Assembly (NCBI GenBank): GCA_002049455.2
Contig: KV919097.1
Coordinates: forward strand, 1 to 37,528
Direction of reading: 5' to 3'
Origin: Porphyra umbilicalis
Lineage: Eukaryota; Rhodophyta; Bangiophyceae; Bangiales; Bangiaceae
Length of the DNA: 37,528 nucleotides
Shown piece after piece: positions 19,552 to 30,437 of the stretch. The notes below the pieces were generated by a model that was not told where the DNA came from, ran no database searches, and saw only the letters and a program-made list of their open reading frames with translations. Position numbers and translations under genes: made by a program. Position 1 is the first letter of the stretch, and each line of letters begins with the position of its first letter.

Positions 19552-20280
19552 TACAGTCATTATTCGGTTATATCCATCGCCATTTGTTTACAGTTGCGGA
19601 CAGTACTTAGGTTCCTCTGGCTCGACTTGCGATCGGCTGCCATGAGGTCATTTCAATACTACTGGGAAGAAAGAGAAGTACGAAAGAGAGCATTTACGGT
19701 GCACTCGGACGAGATAAAATCCAATTTTACTTGCCTTCGCAGAACCTGATCATGCAAGAGTGTGCCTCGTACCGACCCACCATGCCCCATCACTCTTTAT
19801 CGTCCGCACCAGCCAAAACCACGTCAACCTTCACATCGATGGCCTCAACATTGGTCTCAGCCACCACCCAGCGACGCATCACCTGCGCATGGTCTTCACC
19901 GCTTACGCTCTCGAACTGGCATTACAGCGTCGTGTTGGCCATCATGGCTACTAGAGAAGACACGTCCAAGTTTTCGTTGTCAGCAACAGGCTGAGCGTCA
20001 TCAGGCTGGCGTCTGAGCTCAGTGTTGGCCCTGTTGGGCAGGCAGTCCGCCTTCAGGCAGACAGGCGGGCAATCTGCGCGGGCAACATTGCGTTCCATTC
20101 CTGCAGGATGAGCTCGGATTTGTGTAAGTTGATCCTACTTGAGAATAAGTTCAAAAGGTCGACCATAAATGTGATTGCAGGCCACATTCCCCGTTCTCTC
20201 GGCGCCTGTGGTGCGTTCTTCGGCCCGGTTATATCCACTGTGGATATAACCGGGACGGATTTAACCGAATAATGACTGTA
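19552..20280. mobile_element. Tc1/mariner (pogo)-style non-autonomous element, 729 bp with TA flanks
   Basis: The ends are TA-CAGTCATTATTCGGTTA (19552) and its inverted copy ending at 20280; about 27 of 30 positions match. TA duplication and CAGT termini are typical of Tc1/mariner/pogo elements. Near the right end is a perfect 31-nt palindrome (20224-20254, 15-bp arms around one T) that repeats the GGTTATATCC terminal word. Base composition is lower in GC than its neighbours. Interior frames are short and unrecognised, so it is probably a deletion derivative mobilised in trans. Confidence 0.75.
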
Positions 20281-20492
20281 CAGTCTTTCTCCATTTCTGT
20301 GACATCCTTTCTTGAGCACGGTGCCTAATTTCTAGAGTAACAAATGCCGATCGACCGCGAAGGATCGACCAGCGACTACGATCGTTCTCCAGTCGACTGG
20401 AATGCATTTACTGAAAAAAATGGGCTAGTACATTTCCGACAATTGTCATATGTAAAGGCGCCAGGGGCGCTCCCACCGTCGTCGCACCCACG

Positions 20493-20648
20493 TACAGCCG
20501 TTCTCTCAAAAACCTCGCACGCCAACTGTTGCACCACTCTGACAAATCGGCCTCTGCGACCCCGTGAAGGCCGATGCGACCCCGTGAAGGCCGATTTGTG
20601 AGAGTGGTGCAACAGTTGGCGTGCGAGGTTTTTGAGAGAACGGCTGTA
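20493..20648. mobile_element. foldback MITE with ~60-bp arms
   Basis: Arms 20493-20552 and 20589-20648 are inverted copies with one mismatch in 60 bases. The 36-base loop, with the adjoining arm ends, holds a direct repeat of CGACCCCGTGAAGGCCGAT. The arms begin TA-CAGCCGTTCTCTC, so the element proper may be 20495-20646 with TA duplications. Such near-identity of arms indicates recent activity or a gene-conversion-like origin. RNA from it would form a long hairpin. Confidence 0.85.
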
Positions 20649-20759
20649 CATGCAGAATACCAACGCTCGTTCAAGGGCTCAAGGTTGTACATCCGGCAGG
20701 TCGGATCGACCGGTAAAGCGGAAGCTTACTCATTGCACATCCGCCCGAAGAGATGTAAG

Positions 20760-20855
20760 CCCCCCAGACAAGAAGCCCTTGTCTGGAAGCGACCCCAGAC
20801 AAGGACCTTTGTCTGGAAGCGACCCCAGACAACAGCCTGTGTCTGGAAGCCAATG
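20760..20855. repeat. 30-bp tandem repeat, about 3 copies, each an internal palindrome
   Basis: Units of the form CCCAGACAA...TTGTCTGGAAGCGA recur with a 30-base period. Each unit contains inverted CAGACAA/TTGTCTG words, so the array could form stacked small hairpins. In one + frame it encodes a repeated VWKRPQT, but no real gene is evident. Confidence 0.8.
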
Positions 20856-21169
20856 TCTGACCTCCGCGCCCAACGCAGTAGGTGTCTTTGTTTCTGTGCA
20901 ACCCACGTTCGTGATGGGATCCCTACCATTGCGCCTGCCCCCGACTGACCACCGATTTCTGCTTGTCGCGCGCAGCGACCGCCGCCCCCCCCCCGCTCTT
21001 TCCTCGTATGCTCTTCGAATGGCCGCTAACTGCACCATCCGCCGTTAATAGCCCCTGGTGTATGAAGAGGAGAGAAAGCTCCAATTATATTTCGTACACA
21101 CAAGAGGAGCGTGAGAGTGAAGCAGCACGCGCACCAAAGAAAAGAAAGGACACACCAACCCAAAACACA
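20856..21169. other. short gap downstream of the KDZ-type gene
   Basis: Mixed-composition sequence containing a C-run near 20988-20996. It is the 3' flank of the - strand transposase relic. No terminal inverted repeat matching the 24.3-24.6 kb side was found. Confidence 0.35.
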
Positions 21170-24100
21170 TTACACACGCGCACTCGGTGGAAGGAATGGG
21201 GCTTTGTGCCCACAACAGCGGCACGGGTGTCGGCGAAAGTAGCCCGCGCGCAGGTCAAAATTGGTCGGCAGGGTGACGCGGGGCTTGGTGGTGGCCTCCT
21301 TGTTGAGAGCGGCACCGCCCGGTTGCGTCGCCCGCGCGGTATCGATGGCCGCTGCTACCGCCAGTGCCTCCTGGTGGAAGAAAGAGCGCGACTCGGCAAA
21401 GGAGTTCAAGACGCTCTTCTGGTAGCACAAGACGGCCAGGTAGACGTACCTACCCCCTCCCCGCAGAATCTCCTCCATCCTTCGGATCGACGCGTTCCGC
21501 TGCTCATGTGTCAGGGTGTTCTTGAAGTCCAAGTCGCCGTACGAGTTTCCGTTGTAAAAATGCGAGCACTTATGGTTGCAGACGTGCAAGCGATCCGACA
21601 CGACCGACGGGTCGCGGAGCATCCACGGGAGCTTGGCCATCGCGCACCGGACGACGCCACAGGCACAGTCGTAAAAGAGGTACCGCGGCAACCAAGGGAA
21701 GCGGGTGAGGAGCGCGTTTATCAGCACCTGTGGAGTCTCCCTTCGATCGAGAACAACGATGCCCAGGATCTTGGTGTGCGCACACGCGCAGCACAGCGTC
21801 AACGCCCCGTCCGAGTACTTTTCGGACGAGTTGTAACCCTTTTTTCAGGTGCCACAGGAGGTCTTCCTGCCCTTATCGAAGGGCTCGGCACGGCACTTGT
21901 CCCTCCCGGGCGTGTACACGCCCGTCGCGCTCGTGCTCGTCGACGCGCCAGGGTCGCGCTCCTTGAAGTAAGCGACCATCTGCTCGTCCGTTGCATTATC
22001 GTTGTCGAGGTATCGGGCCATGTACTCATTGCGGTCTGTAACCTCACCTGCAAAGTCAGAGTAGAACGAGCGGGCACCCGAGACGGCGTCATATAACACA
22101 TCGGCAATGGCACCTGCGAAGGCGGGCTTGGTGTCAAACAGGAGCGTGGCCGTTGCAGGGCGACCATGATGTGCCTCAACTCCTCCTTCTCCACTTCCAG
22201 CTTGCACGCCTCGTACAGGGAATCCGCGTAGGGGTTTGCGGCGCGCCAGGTGTTGATGGACTTGGTCAATCGCACAGCACAGGGGGCGCGACGCTGCCGC
22301 TCCTTGATGGGTTTGACTTGGGTTGTACGGTACGCCTCTAGTAACGATTCGGCCAGAGGGAGGGCCGCGGCGTCCACGCACCAAACCAATTCCAAAAGTA
22401 TGCAGATGCTGATCGTTGCCGACGCCTCGGAGACAGCCCCGTCGCTGTCGGCATTGTCACCCACGGGAAAAAGACAGGACAGGGCCAGCTTCGCGGATCG
22501 CAGCGTCCGGTCAGACACCGCGACGGGGTCGTCAGGGACAAGGGCGTGGCGCATCATACACCGTGCCTGCTCGCCCACGACCAAGCACCCCTCGCGGCGC
22601 TTCACGTTGACGGCGGGTACCGCCTCGCACACATGCTCGAACGAGAACGGCTGGGAGTCGGCGTCAAACCCGAGGCAGACGCAATCCGACGTGACCACGA
22701 GGTAGCGCCTGGACGGAAGCTTGCATGTAGAGCAATCGTACGAACTCCTGTCGGGGTCAGTGACCGACAAGCGCATGAAGGCCAGAATGATTGCCCGCAA
22801 AGTGTCGGAACCGCGCGACTTGGCCAATGGTGGGAGCAGCCCGGCCGACTTGAGGCCCGCCCAGTCGCTGAGGCACTGCGACAGGACATCTGAGATGTGG
22901 GTCCCCGACCACAGAATCTCAGAGCACTTTCGAGCCCACGCCACCGTGCTCGCCGACGTCCAGGAAAATAGCACGACACTATCCTCCCGGCCGTCTCGTG
23001 CGCAAATTTCACCGCAGTTGGTGCACCGGCGTCGCATCACACGCATACTGCACGGCCCCAATGTCGAGTGGATAATGCCAGGGAGCGCCAAGGCGGTCTC
23101 GATAGACACGCCCCCGATCCCCGCATCGCAATTGGAGCAGACGGTGGGTGCCACAAGCTCAAACAGACAGCCCCAGCGCGCGAGCTCACCAACCCGCCTA
23201 TCAAGCGCAATCGCCGTCGGGCAGTTGAAAAGCGACAGCGACTTGCAGGAGACCGTTGAGCGAACGCAGCCAGTGGTCGTCAACGGCGTTAGCGTGTTGC
23301 CGTGGGCGACGCGGTACTGCTCCGCCAGCTTCGTGTGGGAGCACCCCCGCACGCCCGAGAGCGGGCAGAAGCTGCAGGACACGCCCCTCTTGGGAAAATG
23401 CATCGGCACTGGCACCGGCACACCACGGTGCAAGGACACGACAACGACGATGTCCTTGTGAATTCGCCACACAGGCGACTCGTCGTCGAACACGTCGACG
23501 TCGTTGGGGACGGCGTGGGTGTTTGCCGCCATGGAGGACTGGAGCCACGAATGCACGATGGAAACCGGCCGCGTGAGCGTCGAGGCCATCTGCTCGATCG
23601 CGGCGGCAAACACGTCCGTGTTCTCGCAGCCACTTGATCGGTTGAGGATGACGTCCGTGTTGCACACATCACTGCCCACGCACGCGTACCTGACAGAGGC
23701 GTCCGGTGAGATCCAAGTGCAGCAGCTGCTCCTCATACCTTGGTCCGTCTTCCCCCACACTGAGAACCGCGCCACCACCACAAACAAGTACGGCATTGCC
23801 CACCCCTCCCCCTTGCCGACAGCGTTCCTCCAGGATGCCACGAGCTCTGTGAAGGCCCAGTGGTCATCGAGAGAGACGTCTCCAAGCGCCGGGTAGTCAA
23901 GCAGGATGGGCAATCCGCAGAGAGAAAGGGCCTCAGACAGGACGCGCAACGAGCCACGAGGGAAGTTTTTGCGAGCTCGTGCGCCAGTACCTCCGGGCCG
24001 CCCGCCCATTCCTGCCTTGCACTGCCACGACGCTTGTTGGCGTCGGGCTGGCTTGCAGCGGGAACTGACTCGTACCCTTCCCCCCCCGACCAACCTTCAT

Positions 24101-24470
24101 CGTCCGCGCCGTCGGGCAGAATCACGGAAGGAACCGCATCAGCAGCCACTGACGCAAAAAACGCGAGTACGCCACAGCTATGCGAGTCGGGCCACTGCAC
24201 AGAGGATCCGTCGTCACTGTGGGAGCCAAGGGCAACGGGATCATCCCCATTGAGCGCTTCCTCCGCAGATACAAAGTCCAGCGAGGGACGGGAAGGTCGA
24301 CATCGGCAGCTTGGAGGAAAATTCGTGACGCTGCAGGGGGTGCAGCGGAACAACACGCGGTCTGCAGGTGTTGGTTGGGTACTCCAGATCTTTCTCGAAG
24401 AGAGAGTATACCCAATCGAAGGGCGGCGGCCCTGATGTTCCCTTTGATGCAGGTGAAAGTAGGAAAACAA
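21170..24470 (-). pseudogene. KDZ-superfamily (CxC-cluster) transposase gene, frame-broken
   Basis: The longest intact piece is 764 codons from 24093 downward; homologous-looking sequence appears to extend upstream in another frame to at least 24290. Breaks: a missing base in an A5 run near 23965, a missing base near 22155-22180, and TGA at 21845-21847 (SCGT-*-KKGYNS). Cys clusters typical of KDZ proteins include CSFCPLSGVRGCSH, RRCTNCGEIC and YDCSTCKLPSRRYLVV. The C-terminal third has the conserved catalytic-region text: ALTLCCACAHTKILGIVV, RFPWLPRYLFYDCACGVVR, VSDRLHVCNHKCSHFYNG, then LTHEQRNASIRRMEEILR and YVYLAVLCYQKSVLNSF. KDZ (Kyakuja-Dileera-Zisupton) proteins are DDE-type transposases of large eukaryotic DNA transposons. 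Most of the length is stop-free, so decay is recent or partly sequence error. Confidence 0.65.
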
Positions 24471-27058
24471 GCAAAAGCAGAGCGGAAAGAGAAGAAAGGA
24501 CCACCACGACGCTTAAAAATACTGCGACAAAGGCCCTAGTGGACAGTGTGCTACCACCGCGTCATTTGCCGAGCAGCAGAAAGGAATAAAGAGCATCCCT
24601 GTCATACTCTCACCAAATGAGTCCACACATTTCATACAGCCGGTCCACGATTGGGGCGTTGAGTCAGGGGGTATAGGCGATGTAGGCGTGCCGCTGTACC
24701 GTACCGTCCAGCGTCTACAACGCCGCGGCAGACCAGGAGCGGCACGACGAAGCAGGCGTGGCGCGACCGCGCAGAAGCGGCGCCAAGGTGCCGGGAAGGC
24801 GTGAAAGAGCAGGGGCTGTGCGACGGATCAGCGTCACCGTGACGGAGCAGGCGCGGCGCCCTGGAACACGAGCGGCGGTACGCGACACGAGGCGCTCGAC
24901 GCCGCGACGACCTCGTGTCACATCCCAAGCAATGCACCGACGCACGATGAGCGCGGCACTCCACGAGCGACGTGTTGCTCCACGAGTCGTGCGACACAAC
25001 GGGTGCGGCGGACCGATCTAAGATGGGACCGCGACGAAGACGATGGCGACTGCGGGATGGAGCTGCAGGCGGATAGCACGGCGCTACTTGAGCGCCACCT
25101 CACTGTAACTTTTGACAATGAACTTCTCCCCTTGATGGGACCAAAATGGTCTTGGGTACACGCAAGATATCAGAAATCCCACGCAATGCCCATTCAGTGG
25201 ACTGTGATGACGGCTGAGGGCGGTGCGACGGCGGCAGCAGCGACGCCCCAGACGGGCGCCATCGCGACCACCCGCCTCTTCGAAGAAGTCGAAGCCGGGC
25301 GGCATTTCGGCAGCCAGTGTCTGGCAGAGGCTGTAAAACTCGCTTTGGCATAGGCTGCGGACATTGTCTTGCCCACGGCGGCCGACACCGCAGCCCCCTC
25401 CCGAGAAAATTCTTTCGTCCCCTGCTACCCTCGCGGGGGGCAGTCGCTACCGCTGCCACCCGAAATGCAAAGCACCTGACAACTGTTTCCCGACGAGTGG
25501 CGCTGCCAAGCTGAAAAGCCGCCGCACATGCGCCCGTGTCCAACGTGCCGTGACTGTTGAGCACGCCCCCGGCGTTGTCGCGGCGGGACCCCAGCTGGGA
25601 GCGCGGAGGCAGGGGGAGGGCCTCCGAAGGTGACAGGGCGGCCGCGATGGGATATGATGTCAAATAAAAAACAAAAATTCAGCGGCGCCGGCGACCGTGA
25701 ACTCTGGTGAAGGTGGTAGTGGCGGCAGCGGCAGCGTCGGCGGTCACTTTGACGGCGGCGGTGAGGCCTGCAGCAATTTTCGTGGCGGAAGCGCCCCTCC
25801 GCAGGGGGCACTGATACCCGCCCCACCCGCCGTGCCCCGCTGCTCTCCACACCCACGCACGTCGCCGGCGCACCGCTCCCCCCCAACCAAGAGACCAGCT
25901 GGCTGGTCTGCCCCCATTCTTGCGGGAGGCAAGGTGTCATCGTCGCGCGTGGTGGCCGCGTCGGCGTGCTGACTCGCAAAGGGCGCGCCTTAATCCAGGC
26001 GTGGCTCGGACCGGTTGCGCTTGAGCGGACCCTGCTTTAGTCCCTGAGGTCATCGTCTCCGCGTCGGACGAGGGCTTGTGGGTGATCCACGGCCTGGCCC
26101 CACCCAACAGCTCTCTGAATCGGGCCGGCTGTGGCAGCGGGTGCTGTTTTCCCCGCCGTTAAAGCGGGGGCGGCGGCGGGGGTCCAAACCCTGCGCCCCC
26201 CAACCACACGGGCTGGGTGAACGCACCAGCCGGCGTGGGGAGGCGTTGCCGGTCTTTCGTGACGTGCACTACCTCTCAACGTCAGCAGTAGCGCCGGCGG
26301 ATGGCACGTGTCGCTGCAGCTCCCACGGATGGGGGGTGTGGACGGGGAGAGGGCGAGCGAAAAAAGATAGGCACACAGACACAGTGTGCCATTATTGCCA
26401 CCGCTACAGTGTCCAGGTGGGCCCCAGATGCTGACAGCTGCGACCCCCGCCCGACGGCCGGCACCCGCCCGGTTGCCATCCTTCACGAGCTGCGCCGGAT
26501 AGCCATGGTCGCGGGGGGAGAAGCCTGCCATCCGTTTCTTGCCGGCGCCCGCCCGGCCCGTCCCCCGGCGCCTGTGATGCTCGCCGCCCGGGGCCACCCC
26601 CGGCCACCTCTGCTCCATTTGTGTCAGCGGCGACATCGCCAGAGCCAGCGTTGGGCTGCGGCGGGCGGCACCCGGCGCGCCGAGCCAACGACCGAACAGC
26701 GCGGGCATCGGCGCCTGGCAGGAGCGTGGATGGGACTGCGGCGGTGGCGGCGACGGCGGTGGCGGCGGCGGCGGCTACAGGGGCGACAATGAGTTGGAGT
26801 GCTCGCCGTGTCCCCCCGCGGCATGCTCCGCGTCACGCCCTGGAACACAATGGGCATCGACAGCGTTCTCGCCACATGACCGGTGGCTATAGGAGTGCGG
26901 GAGGTCGCGTTGGGCGCCCTTGGCGACCGCTTGCAGCTGGTAATGGCGCTGTTTGAGGCGCACCTGCTGCTCGGCTTCACCGCGTGATTGTGCTAGGGGG
27001 GCCGATCGAGGCCGGATTGCGCGGGTGGTGGTGGCGGTGGTGAACTCGGCGGCGGTTT
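24471..27058. other. 2.6-kb region without a supported gene
   Basis: The upstream flank of the KDZ relic is followed by GC-rich sequence. Candidate frames at 25003-25353 (+) and 26037-26708 (-) were examined; neither shows a motif, a convincing start or a conserved composition. No repeat of note was found. It may include diverged mobile DNA. Confidence 0.35.
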
Positions 27059-27150
27059 ATAGTCATTATTCGGTTAACTCCGTTCCGCATATATCCGCAG
27101 TGGATCCGAACAGGCCGACGGAGGCACCTCAGAGCCCGAGAAAAAACTAA
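27059..27150. mobile_element. second copy (one end) of the TA/CAGTCATTATTCGG element
   Basis: From 27059 the sequence reads TATAGTCATTATTCGGTTA and stays alignable with the inverted right end of the 19552-20280 element for about 90 bp, including the ATATCC-CAGTGGAT centre of that element's palindrome. It is therefore a relative of that element in the opposite orientation. I could not find its other terminus in the window, so it is truncated or diverged. Confidence 0.6.
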
Positions 27151-27672
27151 CCTAGAGCTCGAAACGGAATTAAAAAGCGGGCAAGAGACTTGCACCGAGT
27201 GCCCTAACTTAGCTATTGCTTTAAATTTGCCAATCAGGTTGTCGTGTTAGGCGGGCCGTCGGATACTAAAGGTATATCTCATGCACTAAAACCTGTCACA
27301 AAATCGATGTGGGAGCGTCGGAAATGAACCTCCAGGAGCCAAAGTCTCAGATGACGGATACGGGAGTTCCGGCGGTACTCCGACAAAAGGGGCTGTGAAT
27401 GCGAGAAGCGCCTGAATGCGCGTGGGTCGCGCGACACTGGTGAAGCGCTACGTCCAGTTTCCAGCTCAGCAATAGCCGTTGCAATAATGATCCAGATGAT
27501 AATATTCACAGTCCATTCAAATTGATAGGGTGCTACTATGGGATCACGGCTTGATTTTGGGAACCGTATCGGAGGACCTGTCGCATTCATTGTTCACCTC
27601 ACATGCGAGCCAGACCGACAAGAACACAACGTCCAGCTGACGTGCAGGCTACAATGCGCCTACTCAGACATG
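27151..27672. other. AT-richer spacer, no gene supported
   Basis: Lower-GC sequence between the element end at 27059 and the transposase relic. A 103-codon - strand frame (27279-27590) has a hydrophobic stretch (VNIIIWIIIATAIAEL) but no other support. It may be the 3' flank of the transposon. Confidence 0.35.
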
Positions 27673-29019
27673 TCACCCCCCTCGCCTTCGCTTTCCCCTT
27701 GCGGCCTCTACCTCGGCACACACGCCGTCGACAGCCCAATAGTAGGTCTCTGCCTTGATCGCGTGTTCCTCATACCGGGCCCAGACCTCACCGGCAATTT
27801 TCACGAACTCAACCTCCGCCATGCTCCGAAGCGTCGCGATGGAGAATGTCACGTTGGCCCGCTTCAGCGACATCTTGACCGTTCCTCACACCATCTCGAT
27901 GGGGTTGAGCTCTGGATGCACCACCGGTGAAATCAGGATCGTGACACCAAACCGGGCGGCCAAGTCCTGGACGAGGTAGCGCGAGGTAGGTCTGTTCTGG
28001 TCCGCTCGCTGCTTCAGCACCGCCAGCGTACAAGTAGTCCGCCAGTTGGGTCCCCACGCGGGTAATACGAGGTTGTGCTTCTCGAGTCAATCGGTGAACT
28101 CCGCCTTGCGGAACTTACTTGCTGCCGGCCGAGTAGCTTCATTACGCACGAGATGGTAAGGTGCCCGATCGATGACGAGGACACCGCCCCGGATATTTGG
28201 TAGTACTGAATCCTCGAGTCACTGCAGCCATGAGGTAGACATCATTTCGGAGTGGCAGTCAGACGACTTCTCGCTGACAAGGAAGACCCACGAAGCGCCG
28301 TCGACAAGTCCGACCTTACGCGATCCGACGTGCGCGACAATGATTCTTGCCCCCTTGCCAGATGGCACCTTACGTGAAGCGTCGGTCCTTCCGTCATTCC
28401 AGCTGCGGTAAGTCGACATGTTCTTGTTGAGCCAGGTTTCGTCCGTGTAGTAGATGGTCCGATCCGCCTCTCGATACTTACGTACCGTGTCGATGAATTT
28501 GTTCCACTGCTTCCGCACCGACGGCTTTTCGCGAGCCACGTCATATTGGTCTGGTCCACGACTGAAGGAATAGCCGATATCTTGCATCGCGCGGTGCAAG
28601 GCTGCACGCGACCACACATATGGAGCTCTTTCCCCATTGGCCGAGTCTCCCGCGCTGCCCCCCCCCCGCCCCCCACCACCGGGCCCAGCCGAGGCACCCT
28701 CGGACCCACCGGCACCACATTCCGGAGAAACGCCCGCGCCACGAGCTGCGTCTTCCGGAGCGTTGAGATGCTCCAGTGTGCTATCCAAAGTAGACAACAT
28801 TGGAATTTGATATTTCTCGTAGATCGCGGGCCCTACCCTCGCCAGCTCCTCGGGGGGGACCCGCCTATTTGAGTGGCGGGTCTCGGAGTTGCCATCAGCA
28901 GGCAACTCATCACACCCGCTCTCAGTAAGGTGCGAAAAAACAGACAGACTCAGCCCCGTAGTCTCTTGACACCATGAACGACTCTTGGCAAATGGTTGCC
29001 GCCATGCCGCCTCCCGCAC
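27673..29019 (-). pseudogene. Tc1/IS630-type DDE transposase with three in-frame TGA codons
   Basis: A single - strand frame from 29019 to 27673 (449 codons) encodes a complete DDE domain. Landmarks are YVWSRAALHRAMQDIGYSFS (pre-catalytic helix), TIYYTDETWLNKNMSTYRSW (first Asp in DET), VAHVGSRKVGLVDGASW, GGVLVIDRAPYH (second Asp), NWRTTCTLAVLKQRADQNRP and HPELNPIEMV (Glu). The tail is WARYEEHAIKAETYYW. TGA codons lie at 28219-28221 (SWLQ-*-LED), 28087-28089 (EFTD-*-LEKHN) and 27886-27888 (NPIEMV-*-GTVK). In all three the family normally has Trp. No other stop and no frameshift is present. Host genes here end in TGA, so TGA is a stop in this nucleus. Around residues 93-130 is a Gly-rich insert. 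Flanking terminal repeats were not found. Confidence 0.85.
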
Positions 29020-30437
29020 AGAACGCGTTCTGTCTGCGCGTCACTGGGGACGGGGGGAGCGCGCTCCTCTTCTTTCATGCCAAATGAGGGAGGGCGCGCA
29101 GGTCGGGCAACGGCGTTGCGGGTCGTCGTCGTCGACATGCCCCCGTCCCCCGGCGCCTTCTCTTCGCCGACGCCGTCCTCACCGACGTTGCCGCCCTTGA
29201 TGACGTCGTTGCGGATCCATGGGGTGTCAAAGAGGAGGCCGCTGACACCCGCCACTCGCGTCTCGCCGCCGACACTCAGAATCACGGTGGTTGCCGCCAC
29301 GCGGGCGCCGAGGCCGGCCAGCGCCACTGGCGCCATGAGGTCCACTAACGCCGCGGGGGCAGCCTTTCTGTAGCGGTTCTAGGCACCACCACGCTGGTTT
29401 GTCGACTTGCCGAAGTGACCTCTTGATCAGCTCGGTCCGTCGAAGGAACTGCCCCGGAAATCGACCCACAGCCCAGCCTTCCCCCAATGGGAGGAGAGGA
29501 TCACGGCAAAGCCCAGGGGGGAATCGTAGTCCAAAGCACAATTGGTTCTATCAAACGGCGACGGGGACGGCGTCCCCACGGTCAATAACCCCTCCCAAAC
29601 CCGAACGCCGGCAGCCAAAGAAGCCGCCCCAAATGCGCCAAACAGATAAATCCCTCCAAAGCGAAAAGTTCAAACAAGTAGTAGGGGGGATGGAAAAACC
29701 ACAGGGGAAAAGCCCCGCCCCCGACCGAATCCAATCTCCCCGAGATCTGGACAGGCCATTCCCTTGCTGGCCCGAATCGGGATATTTTGAGACGGCCCTC
29801 TGGGGTGTGCTGTCCACAGCTGAGGGGCCACGCCCCTTCCAACTGTGGGACCCCCGACCGCCACACAGCCCCCTCGTCGCGTGACGTGGCGTCCCTGCCC
29901 GTCCCGCGACGACCCCCGGAGGAGAGGGTTCCGGCCCGGCCCCCTGGCCGGGTGCCGGCCACAACTGCCACCCCCCCCCCCGATCCTCGCCCCAGAGGGG
30001 TTGTAGAGGTCGGTCCGAGGACTGGATCGGCCCAATGCCACACCGGCGTGGCGTGGCGCGCGGCCCAAATCGGTGTTTCGCGGCCCCCACACCCCCCGTG
30101 ACGCACGTTGGCCCCACCCCTCCCCGTGGGCCCACACGCACACCCCGGTATCGCCCCCCCCCACGCGCGACTCCACGAATCCTCCGCGCCACCCCGCGGC
30201 GTAACCGATCCGCGCTCATTGCGACGCGGTGTTCGCCGGCTCGTTCCTCCGCCCACTCCACGACGTGCCGTCCACCCGTCCCCGTGGTGCCCGCAGCTTC
30301 TTGCTTATGTTGGCCCTCGGGGGTCCCCCCCCCCCCCCCCCCTTCCACCACGCGGTTACCTTCGCCTCCTCCTCGTCGGACCGAGGACCCGGCGGCCGCC
30401 CGACTACGAGGTGTCCGTGCCCGCGTCGTCCTCCGCG
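29020..30437. other. 1.4-kb region between two transposon relics
   Basis: A - strand frame at 28950-29345 (VDLMAPVALAGLGARVAATT...) looks protein-like but is unidentified. From 29400 the sequence may be the leader or 5' terminal part of the gag-like element on the + strand. TGGCCCGAATCGGGA at 29768-29782 resembles a tRNA 3'-end complement, as a primer-binding site would. I could not find the same sequence downstream of 32072 that a pair of long terminal repeats would require. Confidence 0.3.

Noticed and set aside
25003..25353. 116-codon + frame (…LERHLTVTFDNELLPLMGPK…)
   Set aside because: Looks somewhat protein-like but has no recognisable family, neighbours or start context.
26037..26708. 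223-codon - strand frame
   Set aside because: No motif or conserved block; composition typical of GC-rich noncoding DNA.
27673..29019. UGA read as tryptophan in the nuclear code
   Set aside because: TAF6-like, PARP, HhH-like, PSMB7 and BCCIP-like genes all appear to stop at TGA with correct protein length, so UGA is a normal stop here.
29768..29782. TGGCCCGAATCGGGA as a primer-binding site
   Set aside because: It is suggestive, but no long terminal repeat pair could be found around the gag-like ORF; kept only as a remark.
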